Under the pieces are notes generated by a model. It made no database searches. It was not told the DNA's origin and was given only the letters and a program-made list of their open reading frames with translations. The position numbers were made by a program, and so were the translations under genes. A stretch of DNA of 64,000 nt from Sporomusa acidovorans (GTDB lineage: Bacteria > Bacillota > Negativicutes > Sporomusales > Sporomusaceae), in the NCBI RefSeq assembly GCF_002257695.2, contig NZ_CP155571.1. One strand, given 5' to 3'. How positions within the stretch are numbered: the first letter of the stretch is position 1; each line of letters begins with the position of its first letter. Below are positions 8,597 through 17,325 of the stretch, piece after piece.

Positions 8597-9342
8597 CGAA
8601 CCCCTTCCCTATAGACTTCTATTTTTTGTTTTTTGAGTACATCAATGGCGCCCGGTGCCACTACAGTCGTTTTGGCTATTCTTATGATTCCCTTTAAGGG
8701 AAATTGCAAAGCCTCTTTAGCGGACAGCAGCCGCTTTTCATAGCGTATTCCGGAGTTAAGTGGCTGTACTAGCGGTTCCGGGCTGCCTGGGACCATAGGA
8801 ACAGGCTGTACCGCAGGTGTAGCCTGCGTTTCTGAGTTGCTGCCGGCAATAACAACACCAAAGCCGGTTACCCTCCGCACATACTCCGCAAACATCTGCC
8901 GGTAGCTGTCTGGTGTTTTGGCGGTAAAACCTAAGTTTAACTGCCCGATTTCGACCGGTATGCCTTGGGAAATAGCCCAGGCAATCATCCTGCCGACTTT
9001 GTCACTGATCAGTCCGAGAGCGATTTGCGCCAGTTGGTCCGCGGAGCATACCGGCAGATGAATACGGCTCCAGCTTGGCTGTTCCACGGCCTGTTCCCAA
9101 GAAATCCTATTTATTTGCTTGCCAGGCACCTCAATTGAACTAAGAGCACATACCTGCAAGGAATAGTCCGGGTGATAACGGGCTGTTAACGTCGGCAACC
9201 GCTCCAGGTCCTGCTGGCTATTTACCAAAATCAAGCACCCCGGCCGCCTTTCGCAAATTTCTGTATTGGGCTGCAAGAGTGCCTGCAGTTCTGGTGAAGC
9301 TAGCAGCCGGGTGATAATTTCCGTCAATACAGCTTCATTCAT
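8587..9342 (-). CDS. Microcompartment-associated protein of unknown function (flavoprotein-like)
   Basis: A 251-residue protein I cannot name with certainty. Residues about 1-160 look like an alpha/beta fold: CLILVNSQQDL begins a Rossmann-like strand, and IHLPVCSADQLAQIALGLISDKVGR resembles the flavoprotein/PPC-decarboxylase signature (a PVxS-x2-LA-x-IA-x-G pattern). A Thr/Pro/Val-rich linker (about 168-195) leads to a C-terminal module, KTTVVAPGAIDVLKKQKIEVYREG, like the TPSA modules of EutQ and EutT in this locus. It could be a PduM-like or flavin-binding assembly factor, or a cofactor-handling protein. An ATG start with GGTGGAGG eight to ten bases upstream is clear. It overlaps eutN and follows eutT-pduL by four bases, so a role in the same compartment is very likely. 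Confidence 0.8.
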   Translation of the reverse strand: MNEAVLTEIITRLLASPELQALLQPNTEICERRPGCLILVNSQQDLERLPTLTARYHPDYSLQVCALSSIEVPGKQINRISWEQAVEQPSWSRIHLPVCSADQLAQIALGLISDKVGRMIAWAISQGIPVEIGQLNLGFTAKTPDSYRQMFAEYVRRVTGFGVVIAGSNSETQATPAVQPVPMVPGSPEPLVQPLNSGIRYEKRLLSAKEALQFPLKGIIRIAKTTVVAPGAIDVLKKQKIEVYREGVRCC

Positions 9343-9345
9343 AAA

Positions 9346-10629
9346 CTATACCTCCACCAGAATACAACGGGTGTCCGGTTTGACTAAAGCGGCATTTGCC
9401 TCATCGGTATCGAGATGTAATTCCCCTTTAAAATTAGGACTAACCCGGACCAGCACCTTTTCAAAAACCACCGGTCTTTCACTGTCAACCTGCACGCTAA
9501 CCCGCTGTCCGTCTGTAAGGTGCCACTCTCTGGCCTGCTCGCTGTGCATGTGGATATGCCGCGCCGCAACGATGGCTCCCCGCTCTAGTTCGATCATGCC
9601 GCAAGGTCCTATTAAGGTTAATCCGCTAGTTCCCTCAAGGTTTCCTGAATCCCGGACGGCCGCTTTTATCCCTAGTTGAAAACAATCCGTTACGCTGACT
9701 TCGACCTGGGTTGCGGAACGCACCGGACCCAATACCCGTACTTTCTCGAGCTTGCCCTTAGGTCCGGCCAGGGTGACAACTTCTTTGGCGGCAAACTGGC
9801 CGGGCTGGGACAGGTCTTTTTGTTTTTGCAGGCTATAGTTGGCGCCGAACAAAACTCCCAGGTGTTCTTGCGATAAATGGATATGCCGGTTGGAAATGCC
9901 GACAGCCAGGGCTTTGAGGTTCTTGTTTTGACTGCATCGCTGGCAAATAAGCACATAAAACAGACTGGATAGCCGGTTTAAAATTTTAACGATATCAGTT
10001 CGGCCGCAACTACCGTCCTCTGCCGTAAAGGCACGGTTAGCGTATAATTCCACTTCCCGGATTTTGGAACGCAGACGGTTGAGCCGCGCGACAACCCACC
10101 CGTCCCGGCTGCTCATAGCGGTATGTGGTATGCCGAAATATTTGTCCGGATGATGAGACATATCCCGAATTTTCTCTGCCGTCCAGCCGAACAAAGAACC
10201 AAACTCAATTGGCTCCTCTTTAACTTCAGCCGACATCAATTTTTGGGCAAGCAGAACAATTTCTTCGAGCTGCCCAGCCAATTGAGTCTCGCCCGCCTTC
10301 AATAACAACGTCTGTGTTTCTACCAAATCACAGTCAAACTGATCCAATTGCCCCCGCCAGGCGATGATCGGATGGGTTTTCAAAATAAGTTCTTTCCCTC
10401 TAAGGTGGGTCATATGTTCAGGCTTAGGCGCACCAGGCGTAACTGGCACCGTAGAAACAGGCTCCTGTTGTCCCAGATCAGTTTTTTCCAAAGTATATTG
10501 AACCTGAACACCTTGCGAACGCAGGAAATCACGTGCTGAAGGCGTAATGACACTGCCCTGGGGAAGGGTTAAAATTTTGGACTTTGTTTTATGCCATGTG
10601 GCCCGTAGTTCATGTTCAGATATCAGCAA
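9346..10629 (-). CDS. Fusion of EutT-type cobalamin adenosyltransferase and PduL phosphotransacylase
   Basis: One uninterrupted 427-codon frame. Residues about 1-230 match EutT: the SVITPSARDFLRSQGVQV N-terminal module, MTHLRGKELILKTHP, then RLRSKIREVELYANRAF and VKILNRLSSLFYVLI near the end. Residues about 235-427 match PduL: VGISNRHIHLSQEHL with the metal-binding HxH, a second metal-site segment AARHIHMHSEQA, and GELHLDTDEANA. The Cys-rich metal motif (HX11CCX2C) of enterobacterial EutT is absent, as described for a Firmicutes EutT class that works without that metal. Expected reactions: ATP plus cob(I)alamin to adenosylcobalamin, and acetyl-CoA plus phosphate to acetyl phosphate. The start is a TTG nine bases after GGGAGG. 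Confidence 0.88.
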   Translation of the reverse strand: MLISEHELRATWHKTKSKILTLPQGSVITPSARDFLRSQGVQVQYTLEKTDLGQQEPVSTVPVTPGAPKPEHMTHLRGKELILKTHPIIAWRGQLDQFDCDLVETQTLLLKAGETQLAGQLEEIVLLAQKLMSAEVKEEPIEFGSLFGWTAEKIRDMSHHPDKYFGIPHTAMSSRDGWVVARLNRLRSKIREVELYANRAFTAEDGSCGRTDIVKILNRLSSLFYVLICQRCSQNKNLKALAVGISNRHIHLSQEHLGVLFGANYSLQKQKDLSQPGQFAAKEVVTLAGPKGKLEKVRVLGPVRSATQVEVSVTDCFQLGIKAAVRDSGNLEGTSGLTLIGPCGMIELERGAIVAARHIHMHSEQAREWHLTDGQRVSVQVDSERPVVFEKVLVRVSPNFKGELHLDTDEANAALVKPDTRCILVEV

Positions 10630-10675
10630 TTATAATCACCTCCCGGTTGTATCAAACTTGCAGGCCGCGAGAGCA

Positions 10676-10987
10676 TTATTGATTGCCGTAAGCTTTGTTG
10701 TCACCGACAGGCAAAACATATTCGACACTGCCATGCGGCCGCGGAATGACATGTACACTGATAATTTCTCCAACCCGTTCAGCCGCCAAGGCACCCGCGT
10801 CAACCGCCGCCTTGACCGCCCCAACGTCACCGCGAACCATAACGGCCACATAGCCGCCGGACACATGTTCCTTGCCGCACAAAGTTACATTAGCGGCTTT
10901 TAACATCTGATCGGCAGCCTCGATGGCCGGAATTAAACCCTTGGTCTCAATCATCCCCAAAGCAACAACACTGCGAACTTCTGCCAT
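10676..10987 (-). CDS. eutM: EutM/PduA-type BMC-H hexameric shell protein
   Basis: A 103-residue canonical BMC-H protein: ALGMIETKGLIPAIEAADQMLKAANV, GGYVAVMVRGDVGAVKAAVDAG, ERVGEIISVHVIPRPH. It starts at ATG 10987 with GAGGAGGA seven to nine bases upstream. The pore-facing loop reads KEHVSGGYVAV. Such hexamers tile the shell facets and let small polar substrates through. It sits between eutE and the eutT-pduL fusion. A second BMC-H gene at the front of the operon (16945-17286) differs mainly in its C-terminal tail, so the shell probably mixes the two. Confidence 0.95.
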   Translation of the reverse strand: MAEVRSVVALGMIETKGLIPAIEAADQMLKAANVTLCGKEHVSGGYVAVMVRGDVGAVKAAVDAGALAAERVGEIISVHVIPRPHGSVEYVLPVGDNKAYGNQ

Positions 10988-11022
10988 TTGCTTTCCTCCT
11001 CATATACTAATTTGTCAGCTTT

Positions 11023-12495
11023 TTACGAACATTTCATGGCCTTCATCACTTCAGCCACAACAGACTTTATCAGCTGCGGGTCAATCGTATTGGCACTTAC
11101 GGAACAGAAATTGGCTGTCCCGCCGGGAGGCTGTATAGCCGGACGCTCTGGTATGCCCGTGTGCCAGGCGACCCGTTTTATGTTAATTAAGTGCAACGGG
11201 GTTACATTCTCCGACACGCTGGAACCGCCCCAGGTTCCGCAACCAAGGGTAAATGAAGGGGCCATTTCCGTTGTAGCCCCAACGCCGCCTAAAGCGGATG
11301 GCGTATTAACCAGCACACGGAAAATCGGCTTTCTTAGCGCAAACTCACGAATAACCGTCTCATTCGTGGTATGAATGGCTAAACTGTGACCGATACCACC
11401 CAATTCCAGGAGTTGGGTACACTTCTCACACCCCTCCTCCCAGTCTTTCACCCGGTAAAAACCTAACACTGTAGTCAATTTTTCGTAGGATAACGGCCAC
11501 TGTGACCCGATTCCATCAAGCGGCGCCACCAGACATTTTACTTGCGGCGGCACATTGATTCCGGCCATTTTGGCAATAACTTGCGGATCTTTTCCGACTA
11601 CACGGGGATTCATACTGTGATTGGGCAGCATGACAATTTTCGAAACTTTCTCGACTTCATCAGGTTCGAGGAAGTGGGCTCCGTAACGCTTCAATTGCTG
11701 GGTCAACTCACCGGCAATACAATCTTCGGCCACGATGGCTTGCTCGGACGCACAAATAGTGCCATTGTCGAACGATTTCCCCGCAATGATATATTCCGCC
11801 GCTTTTGCCAAATCGGCGCTTCGTTCAACAAAGACGGGCACATTGCCCGGGCCAACGCCAAGAGCGGGTTTGCCGCTGCTATAAGCGGCTTTTACCAAAG
11901 CGCTGCCGCCTGTCGCTAAAATTACGGAGGTAATCGCATTCTTCATCAATTCCTGCGTTGCATCCATGGAAATTGTTGTCAGACAGCCAATAACGCCCTC
12001 CGGCGCGCCTGCTGCGACGGCTGCCCGGTTCATGACCGCGGCCGCCTCGGCGGTACAACGCGCCGCCGACGGGTGCGGGGAAAACACAATTGCGTTGCGG
12101 GACTTCAGGGCAATCATCGACTTATAAATGATCGTCGAAGTCGGGTTAGTTGTGGGTACAATCCCGGCAATTACGCCAACCGGCTCGGCAATTTTCCACA
12201 TTTTTTCCTGAGTTTCAATAATGCCGGCGGTTTTCATATCCTTAATATAGTCATATACATGCTTGGCAGCGAAATAGTTTTTAAAGCATTTATCCTCATA
12301 TTTACCCATACCGGTTTCACTTACCGCCATGGCCGCCAGCCGGCAAGCCTCCGCTTCGCCGGCATTACGCATTGCCTTGATGATCTCATTTACTTGTTCC
12401 TGCGAAAAACTTTTCAGGATTTGTTGTGCTTCCCGGGCCTTTTTCAATAGATTACGGACTTCCTGTACGGACGCTAAATCCCGGTCAAGTTCCAT
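11023..12495 (-). CDS. eutE: CoA-acylating acetaldehyde dehydrogenase EutE
   Basis: A 490-residue aldehyde dehydrogenase of the EutE/PduP/AdhE-N type. It oxidises acetaldehyde to acetyl-CoA with NAD+ and CoA inside the shell. Recognisable segments are the nucleotide-binding GVIAGIVPTTNPTSTIIYK, the glycine-rich ATGGSALVKAAYSSGKPALGVG and the catalytic cysteine in FDNGTICASEQAIV. Residues 1-20 (LASVQEVRNLLKKAREAQQIL) form an amphipathic helix of the kind used as an encapsulation peptide. I take the ATG at 12495, with AGGTGGAG directly upstream; the TTG at 12513 would precede the Shine-Dalgarno. It lies between eutL and eutM. Confidence 0.95.
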   Translation of the reverse strand: MELDRDLASVQEVRNLLKKAREAQQILKSFSQEQVNEIIKAMRNAGEAEACRLAAMAVSETGMGKYEDKCFKNYFAAKHVYDYIKDMKTAGIIETQEKMWKIAEPVGVIAGIVPTTNPTSTIIYKSMIALKSRNAIVFSPHPSAARCTAEAAAVMNRAAVAAGAPEGVIGCLTTISMDATQELMKNAITSVILATGGSALVKAAYSSGKPALGVGPGNVPVFVERSADLAKAAEYIIAGKSFDNGTICASEQAIVAEDCIAGELTQQLKRYGAHFLEPDEVEKVSKIVMLPNHSMNPRVVGKDPQVIAKMAGINVPPQVKCLVAPLDGIGSQWPLSYEKLTTVLGFYRVKDWEEGCEKCTQLLELGGIGHSLAIHTTNETVIREFALRKPIFRVLVNTPSALGGVGATTEMAPSFTLGCGTWGGSSVSENVTPLHLINIKRVAWHTGIPERPAIQPPGGTANFCSVSANTIDPQLIKSVVAEVMKAMKCS

Positions 12496-12514
12496 TGTCT
12501 CCACCTCTCCCAAG

Positions 12515-13162
12515 TTAGAACTTCAGTGCATTAGATGCCACATCAATAACGGCTCTTTGAAAAGCTTCACACGCTGCCCGGCAGGCACTTTGCGTTCCTG
12601 TTAAGAGCGCACCGCCAAAGTTTGTCTCTGTCGGCGGACCGTAAAATGCTTTCATCTCAACCTCAGCGGCTTTTAGTGCCGCATCAATACCATACATGGC
12701 TTCCAGCGGCGGCGCAATTAAATAGGCCAATGGTTCACCCAGCGGAATCTCGGCAATTTTGGACAAATAGCTGCCTGTTCTGGATATGGTCTGGGCAAAC
12801 CAGGCAGTTGCCCCTCCGTCACAAGTGTAAAAAAACGCCTCGGTCTCCAGGTGATTAATGCAAGCATCCATGCCGGCATTTACTTCAGCCGGCGAAGGTC
12901 CTGCCAACACGCCGATAATCTCACCGGAGCGGGGACCGGATGCATGAGCGGCACCTGCATAAAAGCTTTTGGCGTAAATAACGTCAACTTCAGCCTTTTT
13001 TGTCGCCTCGTCAAGAGCGGTATAAGTCGCATCATCGATTGTTGCCGTAATCAGGCCAATTGATTTTTGGTACGAATCCAATCCCAATTTTTCTGCAAAA
13101 TCAGGGGCAACATTAGGAATTAAACGCACGGCAAGAACCTGCGGCTTAATCGGTTCGATCAT
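12515..13162 (-). CDS. eutL: EutL trimeric BMC-T shell protein
   Basis: A 215-residue tandem-BMC shell protein that matches EutL: IKPQVLAVRLIPNVAPDFAEKLGL at the start, DVIYAKSFYAGAAHASGPRSGEIIG in domain 1, and ETEAFFYTCDGGATAWFAQTISRTGSYLS, the EutL-specific segment that lines the large gated central pore. The ATG at 13162 follows GGAGG by seven bases; the longer frame to 13234 has no such site. EutL trimers open and close and can bind ethanolamine and cobalamin in enterobacteria. It lies between eutC and eutE as in most eut operons. Confidence 0.95.
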   Translation of the reverse strand: MIEPIKPQVLAVRLIPNVAPDFAEKLGLDSYQKSIGLITATIDDATYTALDEATKKAEVDVIYAKSFYAGAAHASGPRSGEIIGVLAGPSPAEVNAGMDACINHLETEAFFYTCDGGATAWFAQTISRTGSYLSKIAEIPLGEPLAYLIAPPLEAMYGIDAALKAAEVEMKAFYGPPTETNFGGALLTGTQSACRAACEAFQRAVIDVASNALKF

Positions 13163-13199
13163 GTTTATAGCCTCCTTTTTTCCCACTACCATCCACGCT

Positions 13200-14096
13200 T
13201 TATTTGAAATTAACGCCTGTTGCCTTAGCTTCAAGTATTCTCTTTAATAAATCTGCCAAATGGGCCCCGGCTTCGGCCGAAGGCAACCCGCCTCTATGGA
13301 TATTGCTGACTACCGTTCGCTCACTTTCCAGCATGCCGCGACGGGCGTGATAACCAATATAGGCGCTCATACTTTCCGCAGTACCCAGACCCGGACGTTC
13401 CCCGATGAGAATAATCACGACTTCAGGTTTAAGAACCTCGCCGATGACATCCATAACTCCTACACGGGAGTACTTGACAAAAATGGTGGTCCCCACTGTG
13501 ATCCCCAGGCTGTTTAGCCCTTGGAGCATGGCAGGCAGCAAATTAGGAATATTGGCTTCCACCGCCTTACTGGATAAGCCGTCAGCTACAATTACTTGTA
13601 CTGTAGCCCCTTGCACACAATGTTGACGCAAAATTTCAATGTTCTCATCATCAAGCAGTCTGCCTAAATCCGGCCGCGTCAAATATTCATCCTTGGAAGA
13701 ACACTTGGTAACAACCGATACCATCTTATATTGTTTAGGAAACTCCGCCGGCACCTCGCCCAGCACAGAATCCTGCGCCACAGCGTGGTCGGCCCGAAAC
13801 CGCAGTAAAGTATCTGTTAAAGGACGTACGCCTGCGCGCCAGACACCAATTCGCGCCGGTGTGGCCAACTTCATTTCGTGATAGAGTTCCGCATTCACCG
13901 GATTGGGAACTTGTAAATATTTCTGCAGATTAATGGCTGCCAAATCATCCAGATAGTCTTCATTGTTCACTACGTCCTGCGCAGCAGCCACAGCCTGCTG
14001 CGCAGGCATTTGACACTCCACAGAATCTTTTGCCGGTTTATTTATTTCTGCCAGCACCTGTTCCACGATCAGTCGAATATTATTGTCCACCTCCAT
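13200..14096 (-). CDS. eutC: Ethanolamine ammonia-lyase small subunit EutC
   Basis: A 298-residue light chain of adenosylcobalamin-dependent ethanolamine ammonia-lyase. Conserved stretches include TPARIGVWRAGVRPLTDTLLRFRADHAVAQDSV, DEYLTRPDLGRLL, VIVADGLSSKAVEANI, GERPGLGTAESMSAYIGYHAR and the terminal VVSNIHRGGLPSAEAGAHLADLL. Together with EutB it binds the corrin and catalyses ethanolamine to acetaldehyde plus ammonia. The N-terminal 60 residues are variable and Gln/Ala-rich, as usual for the compartment-targeting extension of EutC. The start ATG at 14096 has AGGGGGCAGG upstream. It follows eutB by 13 bases. Confidence 0.96.
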   Translation of the reverse strand: MEVDNNIRLIVEQVLAEINKPAKDSVECQMPAQQAVAAAQDVVNNEDYLDDLAAINLQKYLQVPNPVNAELYHEMKLATPARIGVWRAGVRPLTDTLLRFRADHAVAQDSVLGEVPAEFPKQYKMVSVVTKCSSKDEYLTRPDLGRLLDDENIEILRQHCVQGATVQVIVADGLSSKAVEANIPNLLPAMLQGLNSLGITVGTTIFVKYSRVGVMDVIGEVLKPEVVIILIGERPGLGTAESMSAYIGYHARRGMLESERTVVSNIHRGGLPSAEAGAHLADLLKRILEAKATGVNFK

Positions 14097-14109
14097 AAAA
14101 ACCTGCCCC

Positions 14110-15474
14110 CTATTTCGTAAAAATAGTTGCGTCACCGGCCTGCGGTGTAAGCCTGCCATTTTTCAAAATTCCCATGCTGTCTGCCCAGGCTTCGAACTCC
14201 GGCAGCGGCCTGAGGTTAAACACCTCACGCAAAGTTGGAATATCATGATAACTGGTACACTGGTAGTTCAGCATCACATCGTCGCCCATGGGTATCCCCA
14301 TAAAATAAGTGCATCCGGCGGCGCTTAATAAAACAGCCAGATTTTCAATATCATTCTGGTCTGCTTTCATATGATTGGTGTAACAGGCGTCCACGCCCAT
14401 CGGCACCCCAGTCAGTTTGCCCATAAAGTGATCCTCCAGTCCGGCCCGGGTAACCTGACGGGTATCATACAAATACTCAGGACCAATAAACCCTACTACC
14501 GTGTTCACAAGGAAGGGTTTATAGTGACGGGCCAAACCGTAGCATCTTGCTTCCAGAGTAACCTGATCAGCATCATGGTGAGCTTCAGCCGAAAGTTCGG
14601 AACCTTGCCCAGTTTCAAAATACATGATGTTAGGACCGGCAGCCCGGCCCTCTTTTAAGCCGGCGGCATAGGCCTCATCCAAAATCCTGCTCTCAATGCC
14701 AAACGCCTTATTACCGGCTTCGGTGCCGGCAATAGACTGAAACAGTAGTTCAACAGGCGCTCCTTTTTGTATAGCTCTAAGCTGAGTTGTAATGTGAGCC
14801 AAAACGCATATCTGGGTTGGGATTTGCCAATCCTGAACAAACTGATAGAGTGTTTCTAAACTGCGAATAACCGCTGGCAGCGTGTCGTCAACCGGATTCA
14901 AACCGATTACGGCGTCACCAACTCCATACGATAACCCTTCGCGAACACTGGCCAAGATTCCATCGACTCCGTCCGTCGGGTGATTAGGCTGCAGACGTGC
15001 CGCCAAGCGGCCCGGAGCACCAATGGTGGTATTGCAATGAGCTACGTTTTTGATTTTGCTGGCTCCTAACACTAAATCCAGGTTGCTCATTAATTTGGCA
15101 ACTGCGGCCACCATTTCCGAAGTTAGGCCGCGGCTTAAGCGGTGAAGCTCATTATTGCCGGTGTCTGAGTCTAAGATATACTGACGAAGTTCAGCCACAG
15201 ACCAGTTTTTGATTGACCGGTAAACTGACTCATTGATATCACCGTCAATAATCCTTGATACCTCGTCCTCTTCCAACGGTACAACCGGATTGTTGCGAAG
15301 ATCCTCAAGAGTAAGCTGGGAAAGCACATATTTGGCGGCAATCCGTTCGGCGGCATTTTCGGCGGCAATGCCTGCCAGAATATCGCCGGATTTTATTTCA
15401 TTCGCTTTTGCGAGAACCTCTTTAACGCTTTTAAAACTAAAGCTTTGGCCCATAAGCCTTGTTTTCAGCTTCAC
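14110..15474 (-). CDS. eutB: Ethanolamine ammonia-lyase large subunit EutB
   Basis: A 454-residue catalytic TIM-barrel subunit, very similar in length and sequence to E. coli EutB. Diagnostic segments are MKLKTRLMGQSFSFKSVKEV at the start, RNNPVVPLEEDEV, EGLSYGVGDAVIGLNPV, YFETGQGSELSAEAHHDADQV, the highly conserved NTVVGFIGPEYLYDTRQ with RAGLEDHFMGKL, and NYQCTSYHD near the end. I set the start at the GTG at 15474, eight bases after AAGGAG, which gives the usual MKLKT start; a GTG at 15483 lies inside the ribosome binding site. EutB forms the alpha6beta6 complex with EutC and is the entry enzyme of the pathway. Confidence 0.96.
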   Translation of the reverse strand: MKLKTRLMGQSFSFKSVKEVLAKANEIKSGDILAGIAAENAAERIAAKYVLSQLTLEDLRNNPVVPLEEDEVSRIIDGDINESVYRSIKNWSVAELRQYILDSDTGNNELHRLSRGLTSEMVAAVAKLMSNLDLVLGASKIKNVAHCNTTIGAPGRLAARLQPNHPTDGVDGILASVREGLSYGVGDAVIGLNPVDDTLPAVIRSLETLYQFVQDWQIPTQICVLAHITTQLRAIQKGAPVELLFQSIAGTEAGNKAFGIESRILDEAYAAGLKEGRAAGPNIMYFETGQGSELSAEAHHDADQVTLEARCYGLARHYKPFLVNTVVGFIGPEYLYDTRQVTRAGLEDHFMGKLTGVPMGVDACYTNHMKADQNDIENLAVLLSAAGCTYFMGIPMGDDVMLNYQCTSYHDIPTLREVFNLRPLPEFEAWADSMGILKNGRLTPQAGDATIFTK

Positions 15475-15507
15475 GCGTTTCACTCCTTCCCTGCCTGGTG
15501 CGGCACA

Positions 15508-16932
15508 TTATCGCGCAAACACCAGCGTTTTTACAATAACTGGCACCGCTTCCTCATAAGGCAACGGCTTTGCAATATCGAGAAAATCACCAAGCTTTAA
15601 CTCAATACCGTCAAGGCACACGATTTCTTGTTCAGGCAAAATGCAGCGCAGGCTTTGCCCTAAAACCTTAGCGATGTCTTGCTGGGCTACAACCACTTTG
15701 GGAGTACCGGAAATTTGGAGTAGTTCTTGCGCAAGATGACGGGCCAGGGCAACAATTGTTGTAAAATTAGTATCCGCTAAAGGGGGCACAACTGCGGCAA
15801 AGGTACGGTATAATGAATTGTCATAATTGGCGGCCAGATTAGCCCAGCTCCAAGTACCGTCTGTCTTTAACTCCGGATAGATAGCCGGAATATTTCTCAG
15901 CGGCAAAGCCGCCTTACTCGCCATAACAGTTGAACCGGATACGCTTACCGTGTGCACGCCTGCTCCCAGTACAGTGGCATGAATCGTTTCCTCTCCCTGA
16001 AAAACCCGCAGCGACTTATAAGCCCTGCTGCTGCGATAGGCTTCGGCAAGCAGCGGGCCGACATCGCCGTGAACCCACCAATTCTCAGCCTGCGGTTGAT
16101 AAATATAGCGGGCAACGCCTCCGGAAAATACGATTCCGTCCAGCGGCATATCCGGCAGATGATTGGTCATTACCAATGCCGCATCGCTGTCAGCTATCGG
16201 TAGATGAAATAAAACCCGTTCTACACAGCAAACCATTTCATTTAGACAGGCCTTGATGCCAGCCAATTCTTCTGCCGGCGAATCGACGGGAAAAAGGGCA
16301 CTCTCCCGTTGTTTCTCCAAACATTGCACTAATTTTTGTGCCGAAGGACTGATATAGGTGAGCCGGCGAGAAAGTGTGTCCACCTCAAACAGCCGCCCCC
16401 CAACATTAATGCATGCTGTACCGATACAAACCCCGCGATCAAAAATCGCAATATTGGAAGTGCCGCCACCGATATCCAAATTGGCCACTCGAATACGCAG
16501 TCGTTTGGAAATCTCCTCCGCACCCGCTCCTTTGCCGGCTATTACGCTTTCCAAATCCGGTCCGGCGGTGGCTACCACAAATTCACCGGCAAATTCCGCC
16601 AAAGCATGGACAATCTCTGACGCATTTTCTTTTTTGGCTGTCTCACCGGTGATAATGACAGCCCCGGTATCTACATCTTTAGGCTGAATGCCGGCACATT
16701 CGTATTCTTGAGCTATCAAATTCCGTAAAGCCGCACCATCAACCCGGTTGCGGTCTAAAAACGGCGTAAAATGAACGGCCCCCATATAGACGACGCTTTT
16801 GCGGCTAATTTCGATTTTGGGCACTTGGGTTCCCGGCATCACATTAACCAGTGTCAATCGGGATAACACCATTTGGGTAGTGGTTGTTCCGATATCAATA
16901 CCAATGCTTGTAAGCGTAATTTCCTTGTCCAT
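15508..16932 (-). CDS. eutA: Ethanolamine ammonia-lyase reactivating factor EutA
   Basis: A 474-residue actin-like ATPase. IGIDIGTTTTQMVLSRL is the phosphate-1 loop, GAVIITGETAKKENAS and VANLDIGGGTSNIAIFDRG give the second phosphate and connecting motifs, and IVFSGGVARYIY is the adenosine motif. EutA releases damaged or inactive cobalamin from EutBC so that a fresh adenosylcobalamin can bind. It comes directly before eutB and 12 bases after a BMC-H gene. The start ATG at 16932 has only a weak Shine-Dalgarno (GAGCGAG), so translation may depend on coupling with the upstream shell gene. Confidence 0.95.
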   Translation of the reverse strand: MDKEITLTSIGIDIGTTTTQMVLSRLTLVNVMPGTQVPKIEISRKSVVYMGAVHFTPFLDRNRVDGAALRNLIAQEYECAGIQPKDVDTGAVIITGETAKKENASEIVHALAEFAGEFVVATAGPDLESVIAGKGAGAEEISKRLRIRVANLDIGGGTSNIAIFDRGVCIGTACINVGGRLFEVDTLSRRLTYISPSAQKLVQCLEKQRESALFPVDSPAEELAGIKACLNEMVCCVERVLFHLPIADSDAALVMTNHLPDMPLDGIVFSGGVARYIYQPQAENWWVHGDVGPLLAEAYRSSRAYKSLRVFQGEETIHATVLGAGVHTVSVSGSTVMASKAALPLRNIPAIYPELKTDGTWSWANLAANYDNSLYRTFAAVVPPLADTNFTTIVALARHLAQELLQISGTPKVVVAQQDIAKVLGQSLRCILPEQEIVCLDGIELKLGDFLDIAKPLPYEEAVPVIVKTLVFAR

Positions 16933-16944
16933 ACTCGCTCAGGA

Positions 16945-17286
16945 TCACTTGCCGGTATCAGTTGGCTTAGTCGCTGTTTTAGCCGGTTTTTCTTCCACAG
17001 GGATGCTCGGCAAAATAGCCTCCAATTCGGCGTGCGGCCGGGGAATTACGTGACAACTGATCAGTTCGCCAACACGTTCAGCAGCGGCAGCGCCTGCATC
17101 AACAGCCGCCTTTACAGCCCCGACATCACCGCGCACCATTACCGTTACCAGCGCCCCGCCAACTTTTACTTTGCCGATCAAATGAACATTAGCTGCTTTT
17201 ACCATCGCGTCGGCAGCCTCAATACTTCCCACTACCCCTTTTGTCTCGACCATCCCTAAAGCAACTAATCCGTCTTTGTATGACAT
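16945..17286 (-). CDS. BMC-H hexameric shell protein with C-terminal extension
   Basis: A 113-residue BMC-domain protein: LVALGMVETKGVVGSIEAADAMVKAANV, GALVTVMVRGDVGAVKAAVDAGAAAAERVGELISCHVIPRPH. It is close to the EutM-like protein of this operon but has a polar tail of about 25 residues (PVEEKPAKTATKPTDTGK) after the core. It is the first shell gene in the operon, 39 bases after the permease, with AAAGGGGC upstream. PduA, PduJ and EutM are all possible names. The Lys/Thr/Pro tail is the main difference from its paralogue and may face the cytosol or bind another protein, which is inference. Confidence 0.92.
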   Translation of the reverse strand: MSYKDGLVALGMVETKGVVGSIEAADAMVKAANVHLIGKVKVGGALVTVMVRGDVGAVKAAVDAGAAAAERVGELISCHVIPRPHAELEAILPSIPVEEKPAKTATKPTDTGK

Positions 17287-17325
17287 ACTTTATTTGCCCC
17301 TTTCATAAAAATGATCACAAACCGA

